A stretch of 64,000 nucleotides of DNA from Bacteroides sp. OM05-12 (GTDB lineage: Bacteria; Bacteroidota; Bacteroidia; Bacteroidales; Bacteroidaceae). The notes beneath the pieces were generated by a model. That model was not told the origin of the DNA, ran no database searches, and was given only the letters and a program-made list of their open reading frames with translations. Position numbers and translations under genes: made by a program. The DNA lies in NCBI RefSeq assembly GCF_003438995.1, contig NZ_QSUN01000010.1, positions 1 through 64,000 on the forward strand, written 5' to 3'. This document shows positions 1 to 8,314 of this stretch, piece after piece (the first letter of the stretch is position 1; every line of letters starts with the position of its first letter).

Positions 1-914
1 TACATATCTTGTTTGTTTTTATAGTATGTTTTCCACTGTCTCTTTAATATGCCACTCTGTCCGTGCGCTTCTTCAGGAGTAAGGTAGCTATTGCTCAGAT
101 GCGGTCTTCTCTTGTTGTAGATCCCTATAATCTCTGCTATCCGCTCCCTTCCCTGCTCCAAAGATTCTATAGTTTCCCTGTTTAACCACTCCTCTTTCAG
201 GATGCCATTCACCCTTTCGGCAACAGAATTTTCCTTAGGGTCACCGTTCTCTGTCATGCTAATCTGTATTCCGTGCGATTGCAGCAGTTCCACATATGCC
301 TTGCTGCAATACTGTACCCCGCGGTCAGAGTGATGCATCAGCCTGTGCCCGGAAGGCAGGTTCTCCAAAGCCATTTTCAGTGCGGCGAGAGGACTTTCCA
401 TGCCCAGGTTAGCGGACAGATACCAGCCCACTATCTTATGGGAATACACATCGGTCAGCAGGCTCAGATAGATGAATGTGCCGTCACGCAGCCTTATGTA
501 CGTGATGTCAGCTACCCAAACCTGGCTCGGACCATCCGGAATGCGCCCTTTCCATAGATTGCTGAACTTATGGAAATGATGCCAGGACAAGGTGGTCACA
601 GGACGGGATGTCCTCTGCTTCCTGACCAACAGCCCGTTGACTCCGAGCAAGTCGAAGAATGCATCACGCCCCGGAACAGTACCTGCGGGAAGACGCTGCC
701 GTACCAAATGCAGTAGCTTTCTTCCACCCAGAACGGGAAGTTCCTTGCGGATAGCCACAACCTCACGAAGGACAATCTCTTCCGCAAGGGCAGACTTCTG
801 CCCGCGATTCAAGTGTTTGTAATAGGCTTGTTTAGAGTATCCAAGCAGTGCACAGCAGGAGGGGATACTAACCCCGTCAATGCCATGAAGCCTGCTCACG
901 GCTTGGAACCAAAG
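1..914 (-). CDS. IS3-family transposase OrfB (DDE integrase core), partial at the left edge
   Basis: OrfB is the catalytic half of the transposase and cuts and joins the IS ends. It has no obvious start of its own; the frame is open from the slip site at 914-920 to the window edge (about 304 codons). The three catalytic acids are visible: Asp in WVADITY (507-509), Asp in HHSDRGVQY (324-326) and Glu in NSVAERVNG (216-218). The last two are 35 residues apart, the DD(35)E spacing of the IS3 family. It ends beyond base 1. Translation is probably as an OrfAB fusion through a -1 frameshift. Confidence 0.88.
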
Positions 915-1339
915 TTTTTTCGAATCTCGACACCGAACTTCTCTTCAGCCAAATCTATCATCGTCTCGCTCAAACGGAAATGGAGAGTAGCTTCTGCCAG
1001 TTGCTTATCCTTGTCTGACAGTGCCTTTTGAGTTTTGGAAAGGGCACGCTCAAGCTCACGGATACGATTAGACTGGGCGGATTCCATGTCTGTCTGCAAA
1101 AGACGTTTATTACGACGCTTTACCATAATGGTGGATGCTTTCAAATCTTCTGTGCATGCAAATTTACGCTTCCAGTGTGAAATTATACTAGCATCAGGAA
1201 GAGAATATTTACGGGCAACCTCAGAACGAGACATACCGCTAAGATAATCGCGGAGGACTGCTGTACGTAAGCAAACTGGATAAGCCCTGCCCATTTGACC
1301 ACGACGTTGTACTACTTTTTTTAATTCTTTTGAACTCAT
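896..1339 (-). CDS. IS3-family transposase OrfA (helix-turn-helix protein)
   Basis: OrfA binds the IS ends and supplies the N-terminal part of the OrfAB transposase. An N-terminal helix-turn-helix is visible (SRSEVARKYSLPDASIISHW), followed by a Leu/Ile-rich, coiled-coil-like stretch near the C-terminus. I start at the ATG at 1339 (147 residues); a TTG at 1375 in the same frame would add twelve residues and has no better ribosome site. Near its end the frame carries the heptamer A AAA AAC, at which ribosomes can slip into OrfB. The stop at 896-898 lies inside the OrfB frame, so the unshifted product is OrfA alone. Confidence 0.85.
   Translation of the reverse strand: MSSKELKKVVQRRGQMGRAYPVCLRTAVLRDYLSGMSRSEVARKYSLPDASIISHWKRKFACTEDLKASTIMVKRRNKRLLQTDMESAQSNRIRELERALSKTQKALSDKDKQLAEATLHFRLSETMIDLAEEKFGVEIRKNFGSKP
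914..920 (-). promoter_or_regulatory. -1 programmed ribosomal frameshift site (A AAA AAC)
   Basis: On the minus strand the OrfA codons read CGA AAA AAC, which holds the classic slippery heptamer A AAA AAC. Slipping back one base enters the OrfB frame, which is open at this point. OrfA stops about 16 bases later. IS3-family elements are known to make OrfAB this way. Confidence 0.75.
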
Positions 1340-1448
1340 TTGATGATCTGTTTGAGTCAACCTATAGCAGGACAAGACAGCTGAAAATTAAAAATGGGAC
1401 GGTACAAAATTAACTATCCAACTTTGGGGGTGCACTTCAAAAAACAGC

Positions 1449-1794
1449 GCCTTCACTTTAATTAAATAGTAATCAATAATATAAGAGCAAAAGTGCTAAG
1501 GTGAAGGCAAGTCAAAGTAAAAGTTGAATAACAGCTAAATTGGCAGAATAAATAAACTAAAACGCCTAAGGGAGTATCAGTTTACGCTCCAGTAGATGTA
1601 AGCCAACGCTCAAGGGAGCGGTAGCTGTCGTCCCCTTGAGTGATCACCAACGCTCCCTTAGGCGATTTATAAAATAACCTTGATGTTTTTAAAAATCATC
1701 AGATTGATTAAAAAAATCGTACGGTCGTTTGTAAACAAAGATACGGTCGATTGCCGACAAACTCCTATCGTTTGCAAACAATCGACCGTATCTT
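1449..1794. repeat. Modular palindromic repeat, copy A
   Basis: About 345 bp of non-coding DNA built from consecutive inverted repeats. Module 1 has arms GCCTTCAC (1449-1456) and GTGAAGGC (1501-1508). Module 2 has arms CGCCTAAGGGAG (1563-1574) and CTCCCTTAGGCG (1653-1664), with shorter CGCTC/AAGGGAG motifs between. Then comes an imperfect GATGTTTTTAAAAATCATC palindrome near 1682-1700. Module 3 has arms AAGATACGGTCGATTG (1738-1753) and CAATCGACCGTATCTT (1779-1794). A colinear copy lies at 38473-38812. Module 3 ends 20 bp beyond the yqeY stop, so it may act as the terminator of the dcw operon. Confidence 0.85.
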
Positions 1795-1813
1795 AATTTT
1801 AAAGTATCTTGTA

Positions 1814-2263
1814 TTACCCTAGTAACTGCTTCACCATACTGGAGATAGCACGTCCCTCTGCTTTTCCCGCAAGTTGTTTGGTAGCTACACCCATCACTTT
1901 ACCCATATCTTTTGCATCTGTAGCTCCTACCTCTGCAATAATAGCTTTAAGAGCAGCTTCCAATTCTTCGGCAGACATTTGCTTCGGCAAATAGGTTTCA
2001 ATAACTTTTACCTGAGCCAATTCCTCATCGGCAAGATCCTGACGCCCCTGCCCGATATAAATCTCGGCTGCATCCTTCCCCTGTTTGGCAAGTTTCTGTA
2101 TAATTTTCATCGCAGCCTCATCTGTCAACGTATCATTTGCTCCCGGAGCAGTCTTAGCTTCAAGAAAGAATTTCTTAATGTTTCTCAACGTTTCCAGTTT
2201 CACTTTATCTTTGGCCTTCATAGCCTCCTTGATATCATTGCTGATCTGATCAAATAAGTCCAT
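1814..2263 (-). CDS. YqeY/GatB-like domain protein
   Basis: A 149-residue soluble protein of the YqeY family, whose fold resembles the tRNA-binding tail domain of GatB. Its exact function is not established. The family look is clear from the alanine- and lysine-rich helical N-terminus (SNDIKEAMKAKDKVKLETLR), the middle segment ending YLPKQMSAEELE, and the C-terminal MGKVMGVATKQLAGKAEG. The length is normal. It follows ftsZ by 14 bases on the same strand and is probably the last gene of the dcw operon. The next thing downstream is the palindromic repeat. The start is the ATG at 2263. Confidence 0.85.
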   Translation of the reverse strand: MDLFDQISNDIKEAMKAKDKVKLETLRNIKKFFLEAKTAPGANDTLTDEAAMKIIQKLAKQGKDAAEIYIGQGRQDLADEELAQVKVIETYLPKQMSAEELEAALKAIIAEVGATDAKDMGKVMGVATKQLAGKAEGRAISSMVKQLLG

Positions 2264-2277
2264 AATCTATTCTGTTT

Positions 2278-3558
2278 TTAAAATGTTATTATTCTAGAGT
2301 TTTCATCCGAGGCATCCTCTTCAAATGCTTCCGTTTCGACAACCGCTTTCGAGCAGATAGTATCCAATGTAGCTTTATCACGCTGGTAAGTAGGTGACAT
2401 CTCTACCATTGAAATAATATCGTCATTGTCCAAATCTTCCGGAGAGAAGATATAAAGATGACGTTTCTTGGCACGTGCACGCTGTATGCCCGAAATAAGA
2501 TCCGCACCGTAAACATCGGTTATCTTCTTCTGTTTTGCATCTTCTATCTCGTCGGTAATCTCTTCTCCGGCAAAATCCTTCACATCGAAACCGGATGCCA
2601 AAAGCGTTATTTTAACGGATGTATCTAAAGAATTATCCGTCGCATATCCCCAAATGACTTTTACATTCGGATTAAGTTTCTTCATGAAATCATGAATAGC
2701 ACCAACTTCATCCATCATAAAATTGGCACTCTCGCTAAATGTCAGGTTAATCAACACTTTCTGCGCATTGACAATATCCGTATTATTAAGCAAAGGCGAA
2801 TGAAGCGCATCCTGAATGGCTTTTTCCACACGATTGTCTCCATCGCCCAATCCGGTACTGATGATAGCCACACCGCCATTACGCAACGTAGTACTTACAT
2901 CGGCAAAGTCAAGATTCATAATACCTTGTTCGGTAATAATTTCGACAATACTTTTTGCGGCGATAGACAAGGTATCATCCGCCTTGGTAAATGCGTTGAT
3001 AAAGGTAAGATCGGAATAAATAGAACGAAGACGTTCGTTATTGATAATCATCAATGCGTCCACATTCTGTTTTATCTGTTCCACCCCTTCGATAGCCTGT
3101 ATGATTTTCTCTTTACCTTCAAACAAGAATGGAATCGTAACGATACCGACTGTCAGGATATTCATTTCTTTGGCTACGCGGGCAACCACCGGAGCTGCTC
3201 CCGTACCGGTTCCACCACCCATACCGGCTGTGATGAACACCATCTGAGTGCCATCGCTCAATAAATGTTTTATATCTTCAATACTCTCCTCTGCGGCATC
3301 TTTTGCCTTAGGAGGGTTATTCCCGGCTCCAAGTCCGTGGGTTATCGTAGGCCCCAACTGCAATTTTACCGGGATAGGAGATTTAGCAAGAGCCTGATTA
3401 TCCGTATTACAAAGAGCAAATGTTACACCATGTATGCCTTCTTTATACATGTGATTAACGGCATTACCACCTCCGCCTCCCACACCGATAACTTTGATGA
3501 TACTGGGAGTTTCATCGCCGGAGAAATCAAATGGCATAAGTTGATTATTATCTGTCAT
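2278..3558 (-). CDS. ftsZ: Cell division protein FtsZ
   Basis: Tubulin-like GTPase that polymerises into the cytokinetic ring at mid-cell. The N-terminal GTP-binding loop GVGGGGGNAVN lies at about residues 25-35 and the tubulin signature GGGTGTG at 114-120; the T7 catalytic region LDFADV follows. The 426-residue protein has an acidic C-terminal linker and ends in SRIITF, which probably serves as the tail peptide that binds FtsA. It lies 36 bases downstream of ftsA on the same strand, the standard order. Confidence 0.97.
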   Translation of the reverse strand: MTDNNQLMPFDFSGDETPSIIKVIGVGGGGGNAVNHMYKEGIHGVTFALCNTDNQALAKSPIPVKLQLGPTITHGLGAGNNPPKAKDAAEESIEDIKHLLSDGTQMVFITAGMGGGTGTGAAPVVARVAKEMNILTVGIVTIPFLFEGKEKIIQAIEGVEQIKQNVDALMIINNERLRSIYSDLTFINAFTKADDTLSIAAKSIVEIITEQGIMNLDFADVSTTLRNGGVAIISTGLGDGDNRVEKAIQDALHSPLLNNTDIVNAQKVLINLTFSESANFMMDEVGAIHDFMKKLNPNVKVIWGYATDNSLDTSVKITLLASGFDVKDFAGEEITDEIEDAKQKKITDVYGADLISGIQRARAKKRHLYIFSPEDLDNDDIISMVEMSPTYQRDKATLDTICSKAVVETEAFEEDASDENSRIITF

Positions 3559-3594
3559 AACTGTACCTTTTTTATATGATGTAAATTACTCGTT

Positions 3595-5013
3595 TTATTT
3601 ATCTTCATCGTCGAAAAGAGTTCCAAGTGCGTTTGTTCCGGACTCTTTCACCTTATCAAACCAACTTTTCTTGTTCTTTTTCTCTTCTTTCTTGCGCCGT
3701 TTTTCTTCTTCCAGCTGTTCCTTCCTCAATCGTTTTTCCTCTTCACGTTGCTTTCTGTCCTCTTCCCGAAGTTTTCTTTCTGCTTCATCAAGAGTGACAG
3801 CTGCTCCCCCCTCTTCTTCAGCATCTTCCAACAACGAATTTACAGGTTTAACTTCTTCCGGTTTACAACAATTATCCTCTCCGGCAAACATGAGCCCCAG
3901 AACAGTATTATAGGTGGCATCACTTTTTATCATATCCGGTTCACAGGCTTTTACTCCCTGCAAAACAGAACGAACGATCTTAATCTTTTCTATCTTGGTC
4001 TTTTTACGAATGACTTCTTCAATATTCTTTAAATTAGCCCCTCCGCCTGTCAGGATAATCCCTGCCAAAAGCTGCGTTTCATAACCGGACACCTGAATTT
4101 GATTCCAGATATTGGCTACAATTTCCTCTGTACGTGCTTCTATTATATCGTTCAAAATCTTTTCCTCAATGACACGTTTATCATTAAGTTCTACAGTCTT
4201 GGGTGATTCGCCTTCTGCCTCCGGTTCATTAACAGCACTTCCGTATTGCTTTTTCAACTGCTCGGCCTCAGACTCCTCGATTTGGAGATTACATATATCA
4301 CGTGTAATGCTGTTTCCGCCGATAGGCAATACCGTAAGATGACGCAGAATGTTGTTTTTATATACGGAAACCGTAGTAGTATCTGCTCCTAAATCAACCA
4401 ATGCACAACCAGAACGCTTTTCTGTATCAGACAATACCACATCAGCGGTAACAATCGGAGATATAAAATAGTCGGCAACTTCAATATTTGCCTGAGCAAA
4501 ACATTTCTCCAAGTTCTTCTTAACAGAATCACGGGCTATGATATTTAAGAAACGGCCTTCAATATGATTACTCAACACACCTACCGGATCTATCTGAAAG
4601 TTATTTCCGATACGATATTCCTGCGGTGCTACATCCAAAATATCCAAATCAATTAAAGGAACCTGAATATTTTCATCATTAATTTCGGCAACCAACTCTT
4701 CCGAAATCGTATTCTCCCCTTCTAAGTGACGGACAACCGTATTCTTAACTGTACGCAAGGACTGACCGCCTATACCGACATACACCTTAGCGATAGTCGC
4801 ACCCAGTTTACCCTCCAACTTATTGATAATTGAAGTCAGACTTTGTGCAGTTTTATTCAAATTATAAATCACTCCCTTTCTAATGAATGAGGATGAATCT
4901 TCACTGGCACAAGCCAGTACATAAATACTCCCATCACTATTTTTCTTTCCCGCTATTCCGGTAATCTTGGACGACCCCAGTTCGATAGCCACAATAAAAT
5001 CTGTTACTGCCAT
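3595..5013 (-). CDS. ftsA: Cell division protein FtsA (with long charged tail)
   Basis: Actin-like ATPase that tethers FtsZ filaments to the inner membrane. The phosphate-binding motif ELGSSKITG is at the N-terminus, and the ATPase motifs ALVDLGADTTTVSVY and LTGGGANLKNIEEV follow. At 472 residues it is some 50 longer than E. coli FtsA. The excess is a Lys/Glu/Arg-rich probable coiled coil (about residues 400-450) that runs into SWFDKVKESGTNALGTLF, a plausible amphipathic membrane-targeting helix. It lies 3 bases downstream of ftsQ. Confidence 0.96.
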   Translation of the reverse strand: MAVTDFIVAIELGSSKITGIAGKKNSDGSIYVLACASEDSSSFIRKGVIYNLNKTAQSLTSIINKLEGKLGATIAKVYVGIGGQSLRTVKNTVVRHLEGENTISEELVAEINDENIQVPLIDLDILDVAPQEYRIGNNFQIDPVGVLSNHIEGRFLNIIARDSVKKNLEKCFAQANIEVADYFISPIVTADVVLSDTEKRSGCALVDLGADTTTVSVYKNNILRHLTVLPIGGNSITRDICNLQIEESEAEQLKKQYGSAVNEPEAEGESPKTVELNDKRVIEEKILNDIIEARTEEIVANIWNQIQVSGYETQLLAGIILTGGGANLKNIEEVIRKKTKIEKIKIVRSVLQGVKACEPDMIKSDATYNTVLGLMFAGEDNCCKPEEVKPVNSLLEDAEEEGGAAVTLDEAERKLREEDRKQREEEKRLRKEQLEEEKRRKKEEKKNKKSWFDKVKESGTNALGTLFDDEDK

Positions 5014-5016
5014 ATC

Positions 5017-5754
5017 TTACTCCTTTTTAGTACAAATTATCTGATTATTGAATTCCAAACTGATTCTGCTATATTTGTTCCATCCTACCTGATTCAAAGC
5101 TTTCTCATAAAAGAGTTTCAACTTAGCCAGCTTCTCTTCAAAATTATCAATCTTACCAAGGAACACAATATGCTCACCAACACGAGGAACCAATTCTACT
5201 TCTTTCTCAGGTGTTACGTTAATCTGTTCAATCTGCGCATCCCAAAACTTGTCATTCTGAAGAAACAAACCGAACTTATATAAATCTTTTGTTGCGAACG
5301 TCTTATCTACATTTCCGGTTACAATAGCCAGATGGGCTACACAATTCGCTTCCGGTGGCATAATCTTGCCTTTATTATCAATATAATAGTTTTCCCCTTT
5401 ATTACTCATTACTCTTAGAATGGGCAAACGCTGGGTAACTTCGACACAAAGAGAGCCTCCAGGAGTTTTATAACATTCAACATTTTCTATTAAAGGATGT
5501 TCATTCAATTGTTTTTCAAGCAAATCCGTCCGTATACTTTCCATCTTCTTTCCAATCGGATAAAGCCCTTTCTTTCGTAAAAGGCTACCCACTTCGTCTC
5601 TGGTTATAAATCCGGCATTGACACTGTCTTTTATAATCAATTCAACCCTTTGGCAGACCTGGTCGGCAGGTTTACCACTAAAGGCTGTCAATGCAATAAT
5701 CAAATATGCAATGATAAGCAATAAAACAATGAATAATAAGACCTTCTTTATCAT
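5017..5754 (-). CDS. ftsQ: Cell division protein FtsQ
   Basis: Single-pass inner-membrane protein of the divisome. One membrane segment lies at residues 4-25 (VLLFIVLLLIIAYLIIALTAF), followed by a periplasmic POTRA-like region (IKDSVNAGFITRDEV to LIENVECYKTPGGSLCVEV) and a beta domain. The 245-residue length is near that of other FtsQ proteins, while sequence conservation is low as is usual for this family, so position supports the call. The start ATG overlaps the murC stop by four bases (ATGA), suggesting translational coupling. Confidence 0.9.
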   Translation of the reverse strand: MIKKVLLFIVLLLIIAYLIIALTAFSGKPADQVCQRVELIIKDSVNAGFITRDEVGSLLRKKGLYPIGKKMESIRTDLLEKQLNEHPLIENVECYKTPGGSLCVEVTQRLPILRVMSNKGENYYIDNKGKIMPPEANCVAHLAIVTGNVDKTFATKDLYKFGLFLQNDKFWDAQIEQINVTPEKEVELVPRVGEHIVFLGKIDNFEEKLAKLKLFYEKALNQVGWNKYSRISLEFNNQIICTKKE

Positions 5755-7127
5755 CTATTATTAAGCAATTTCTGGATTTCAGGTACATAGTTATCTATAT
5801 CCCCTGCTCCAAGAGTTATCAAAACTTCTATCTTCTTATCCTTTAAAACATCCAATATATCTTCCTTGCGACAAACCATCTTTTCAATTCCGGGACGCAA
5901 ATTATCATAAATCAACTGACTGCTTACGCCCGGTATCGGCTGTTCGCGAGCCGGATAGATATCAACCAATATCACTTCATCCAACAACGAAAGACTTTCG
6001 GCAAATTCTTTATAAAAATCCCTGGTACGTGTATACAGGTGCGGTTGGAATATTGCCGTAATCTTTTTATCCCTGTATAATTCACGGATAGAAATCACAC
6101 TTTGCTTTATTTCAGCCGGATGATGGGCATAGTCACTCAAAAACACCACTTTATCATTCTTTATTTTGAAATCAAAACGACGGTCTACACCTCTGAAACT
6201 TGCCATCCCATCCTTTATCTCTTTTGCCGTCACACCATTAAGCCATGCCAACGCCATTGCGGCAACACCATTTTCTATATTAATGGTTACCGGAACCCCC
6301 AACTGAACATCTCTAATCGTCTCCGTCGGAGTAACAAAATCAATAAAAATCTCCCCATTACCGATGCGTATATTCTCTGCATGAAAATCTCCTTCATCCT
6401 TAGAATAAGTATACACCTTCACTCCGTCCTGTACTTCCGGTTTTAAGGTTACTCCCTTACGGATAATCAGACAGCCTCCCGGTTGGATAAGCGTTGTATA
6501 TTTACGAAAACTTTCAAGATAAGCCTCTTTCGTACCATAAATATCCAAATGATCAGGATCGGTAGCCGTAATTACGGACATATAAGGAGACAACCAATGG
6601 AATGACCTGTCAAACTCATCAGCCTCGATAACAATGAATTCACTTTTATCCGACAATATTAAATTTGTACCATAATTCTTTGAGATTCCTCCCAAGAAAG
6701 CAGTACAATCAATATGGGATTGATGCAGCAGATGTGCAGCCATGGTAGAAGTCGTCGTCTTACCGTGTGTACCGGCAACACACAAACCTTTAGCCGAGCG
6801 GGTTATCATACCCAATACCTGCGAACGCTTGTGGATTTCAAAACCGTTCTCTACAAAGAATTTTAGTTCCTGATGATCCTGAGGTATAGCCGGTGTATAA
6901 ACGACTAATGTTTCCTCTTTACTCCGAAAACTATCCGGTATCAAATCAACATCTTCCTTATAGTGTATATCAGCCCCTTCCTCTATCAACTTTTCGGTCA
7001 ATTCACTTGGAGTACGGTCATACCCGGCAACTTTCTTCTCTTTAGAAAGGAAGAATCGTACCAGTGCACTCATGCCTATGCCTCCCGCACCGATAAAATA
7101 GACCGATTTAATGGTATCAATATCCAT
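5751..7127 (-). CDS. murC: UDP-N-acetylmuramate--L-alanine ligase
   Basis: Adds L-alanine to UDP-MurNAc, the first amino acid of the peptidoglycan stem, in the cytoplasm. The N-terminal Rossmann motif FIGAGGIGMSALVRFF and the ATP-binding loop GTHGKTTTSTMAA (about residues 119-131) are clear, followed by EADEFDRSF and the C-terminal domain motif YAHHPAEIK. I choose the ATG at 7127 (458 residues), giving the usual MurC N-terminus; an in-frame upstream start would extend 30 residues into murG. With this start it overlaps the murG stop by 11 bases. Confidence 0.96.
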   Translation of the reverse strand: MDIDTIKSVYFIGAGGIGMSALVRFFLSKEKKVAGYDRTPSELTEKLIEEGADIHYKEDVDLIPDSFRSKEETLVVYTPAIPQDHQELKFFVENGFEIHKRSQVLGMITRSAKGLCVAGTHGKTTTSTMAAHLLHQSHIDCTAFLGGISKNYGTNLILSDKSEFIVIEADEFDRSFHWLSPYMSVITATDPDHLDIYGTKEAYLESFRKYTTLIQPGGCLIIRKGVTLKPEVQDGVKVYTYSKDEGDFHAENIRIGNGEIFIDFVTPTETIRDVQLGVPVTINIENGVAAMALAWLNGVTAKEIKDGMASFRGVDRRFDFKIKNDKVVFLSDYAHHPAEIKQSVISIRELYRDKKITAIFQPHLYTRTRDFYKEFAESLSLLDEVILVDIYPAREQPIPGVSSQLIYDNLRPGIEKMVCRKEDILDVLKDKKIEVLITLGAGDIDNYVPEIQKLLNNR

Positions 7128-8247
7128 GTCCCTTTTTATATTTCTCCGCCAACTTATAAACTTCTTCTGCAATGATATTTGCCGAATCAACATGAGCCAA
7201 TTTAGCAATATTCGCACTTAAACCTTTTAAAATATCTTCTTTATGAACAGTTTCCATTGCCACATCCAGCAGCTTCTCATTTGCCTCACTGTCTTTAACA
7301 TATAATGCGGCATCTTTTTCAACCAAAGCCAATGCATTCTTTGTCTGGTGATCTTCTGCAACATTTGGAGAAGGAACTAGCACTACAGGCTTACTTAACA
7401 AACAAAATTCAGAAATAGATCCTGCGCCGGCACGAGATATTACTAAATCTGCGGCACTATAAGCATCTTCCATTTTAGAAATAAAATCCATCACATATAG
7501 CATAGGTAAATCTCCAGCCTTGGCAACAGCCGTCTTTGCCTGTTCAAAATAGATTTTACCAGTCTGCCAGATAAACTGTACATCCGATGCTTTTATCTTT
7601 CCTAATCCGGCAATCATACATTGATTCAAAGTACGGGCACCAAGACTGCCTCCAACAATCAATATCGTTTTCTTATTCGGATCTAAGCCAAAAGACGCAA
7701 CAGCCTCTTCTTTTGTAATATGCGCATTCAGTAAGCCTTGTCTCACCGGATTGCCAGTTAGGATAATCTTATCTTTTTCGAAGAACTTCTCCATACCATC
7801 ATAAGCCACACATATCTTTTTGGCTTTCTTTGCCAACAGCTTATTCGTTACTCCGGCATAAGAATTCTGTTCCTGTATTAATGTAGGAATGCCCATCATT
7901 CCTGCGACTTTAAGAGTAGGTCCGCTTGCATATCCTCCTACACCAACAGCTGCATATGGTCTGAATTTCTTTATAATCCTTCGTGCTTTCAACTGGCTTT
8001 TTGCCAACTTATACAGCACCGCAAAGTTTTTCAACAGGTTCTTACGGTCGAACCCGCAAATAGGTAAGCCTTCTATTTTGTATCCGGCAGCAGGCACACG
8101 CTGCATTTCCATCCGGCCTTCTGCACCGACAAAAAGAATTTCTGCATCAGGATGCTGTTCTTTAATAGCATTCGCGATAGAAACAGCCGGAAAGATATGT
8201 CCTCCGGTTCCTCCGCCACTGATTATTATTCTCAAATTTTCTTTCAT
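7117..8247 (-). CDS. murG: UDP-GlcNAc:undecaprenyl-PP-MurNAc-pentapeptide GlcNAc transferase
   Basis: Makes lipid II from lipid I at the inner face of the membrane. The N-terminal donor loop SGGGTGGHIFPAVSIA is followed by VGVGGYASGP, GGSLGARTLN and the nucleotide-sugar site SRAGAGSISEF. With the ATG at 8247 the protein has 376 residues; a TTG at 8268 would add seven. GGAGA just before the ATG supports the choice. It is 67 bases from ftsW, one of the larger gaps inside the operon. Confidence 0.96.
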   Translation of the reverse strand: MKENLRIIISGGGTGGHIFPAVSIANAIKEQHPDAEILFVGAEGRMEMQRVPAAGYKIEGLPICGFDRKNLLKNFAVLYKLAKSQLKARRIIKKFRPYAAVGVGGYASGPTLKVAGMMGIPTLIQEQNSYAGVTNKLLAKKAKKICVAYDGMEKFFEKDKIILTGNPVRQGLLNAHITKEEAVASFGLDPNKKTILIVGGSLGARTLNQCMIAGLGKIKASDVQFIWQTGKIYFEQAKTAVAKAGDLPMLYVMDFISKMEDAYSAADLVISRAGAGSISEFCLLSKPVVLVPSPNVAEDHQTKNALALVEKDAALYVKDSEANEKLLDVAMETVHKEDILKGLSANIAKLAHVDSANIIAEEVYKLAEKYKKGHGY

Positions 8248-8314
8248 TCTCCAGTTGTATATCAACAAACAAAAGTATAAATAAACTATCTAAATCAACA
8301 GACAATCCTACTAT

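Larger units (their letters stand above)
1..1434 (-). mobile_element. IS3-family insertion sequence, truncated by the window edge
   Basis: The element carries an OrfA and an OrfB in overlapping frames, the normal IS3-family plan, and OrfB has a DD(35)E transposase core. The outer end is put at 1434, because the minus strand there begins TGCACCCCCAAAGTTGG and IS3-family ends usually start with TG. The other end and the target duplication lie outside the window, so this boundary is an inference. It sits directly beside the first copy of a non-coding palindromic repeat. No frameshift or stop breaks either frame in the visible part, so it may be active. Confidence 0.85.

Noticed and set aside
596..787. 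Separate small gene in the IS element
   Set aside because: The frame overlaps the transposase OrfB, which has the family motifs; the other frame does not.
1563..1664. CRISPR array
   Set aside because: The small repeated motifs are in alternating orientations with irregular spacing and no cas genes nearby.
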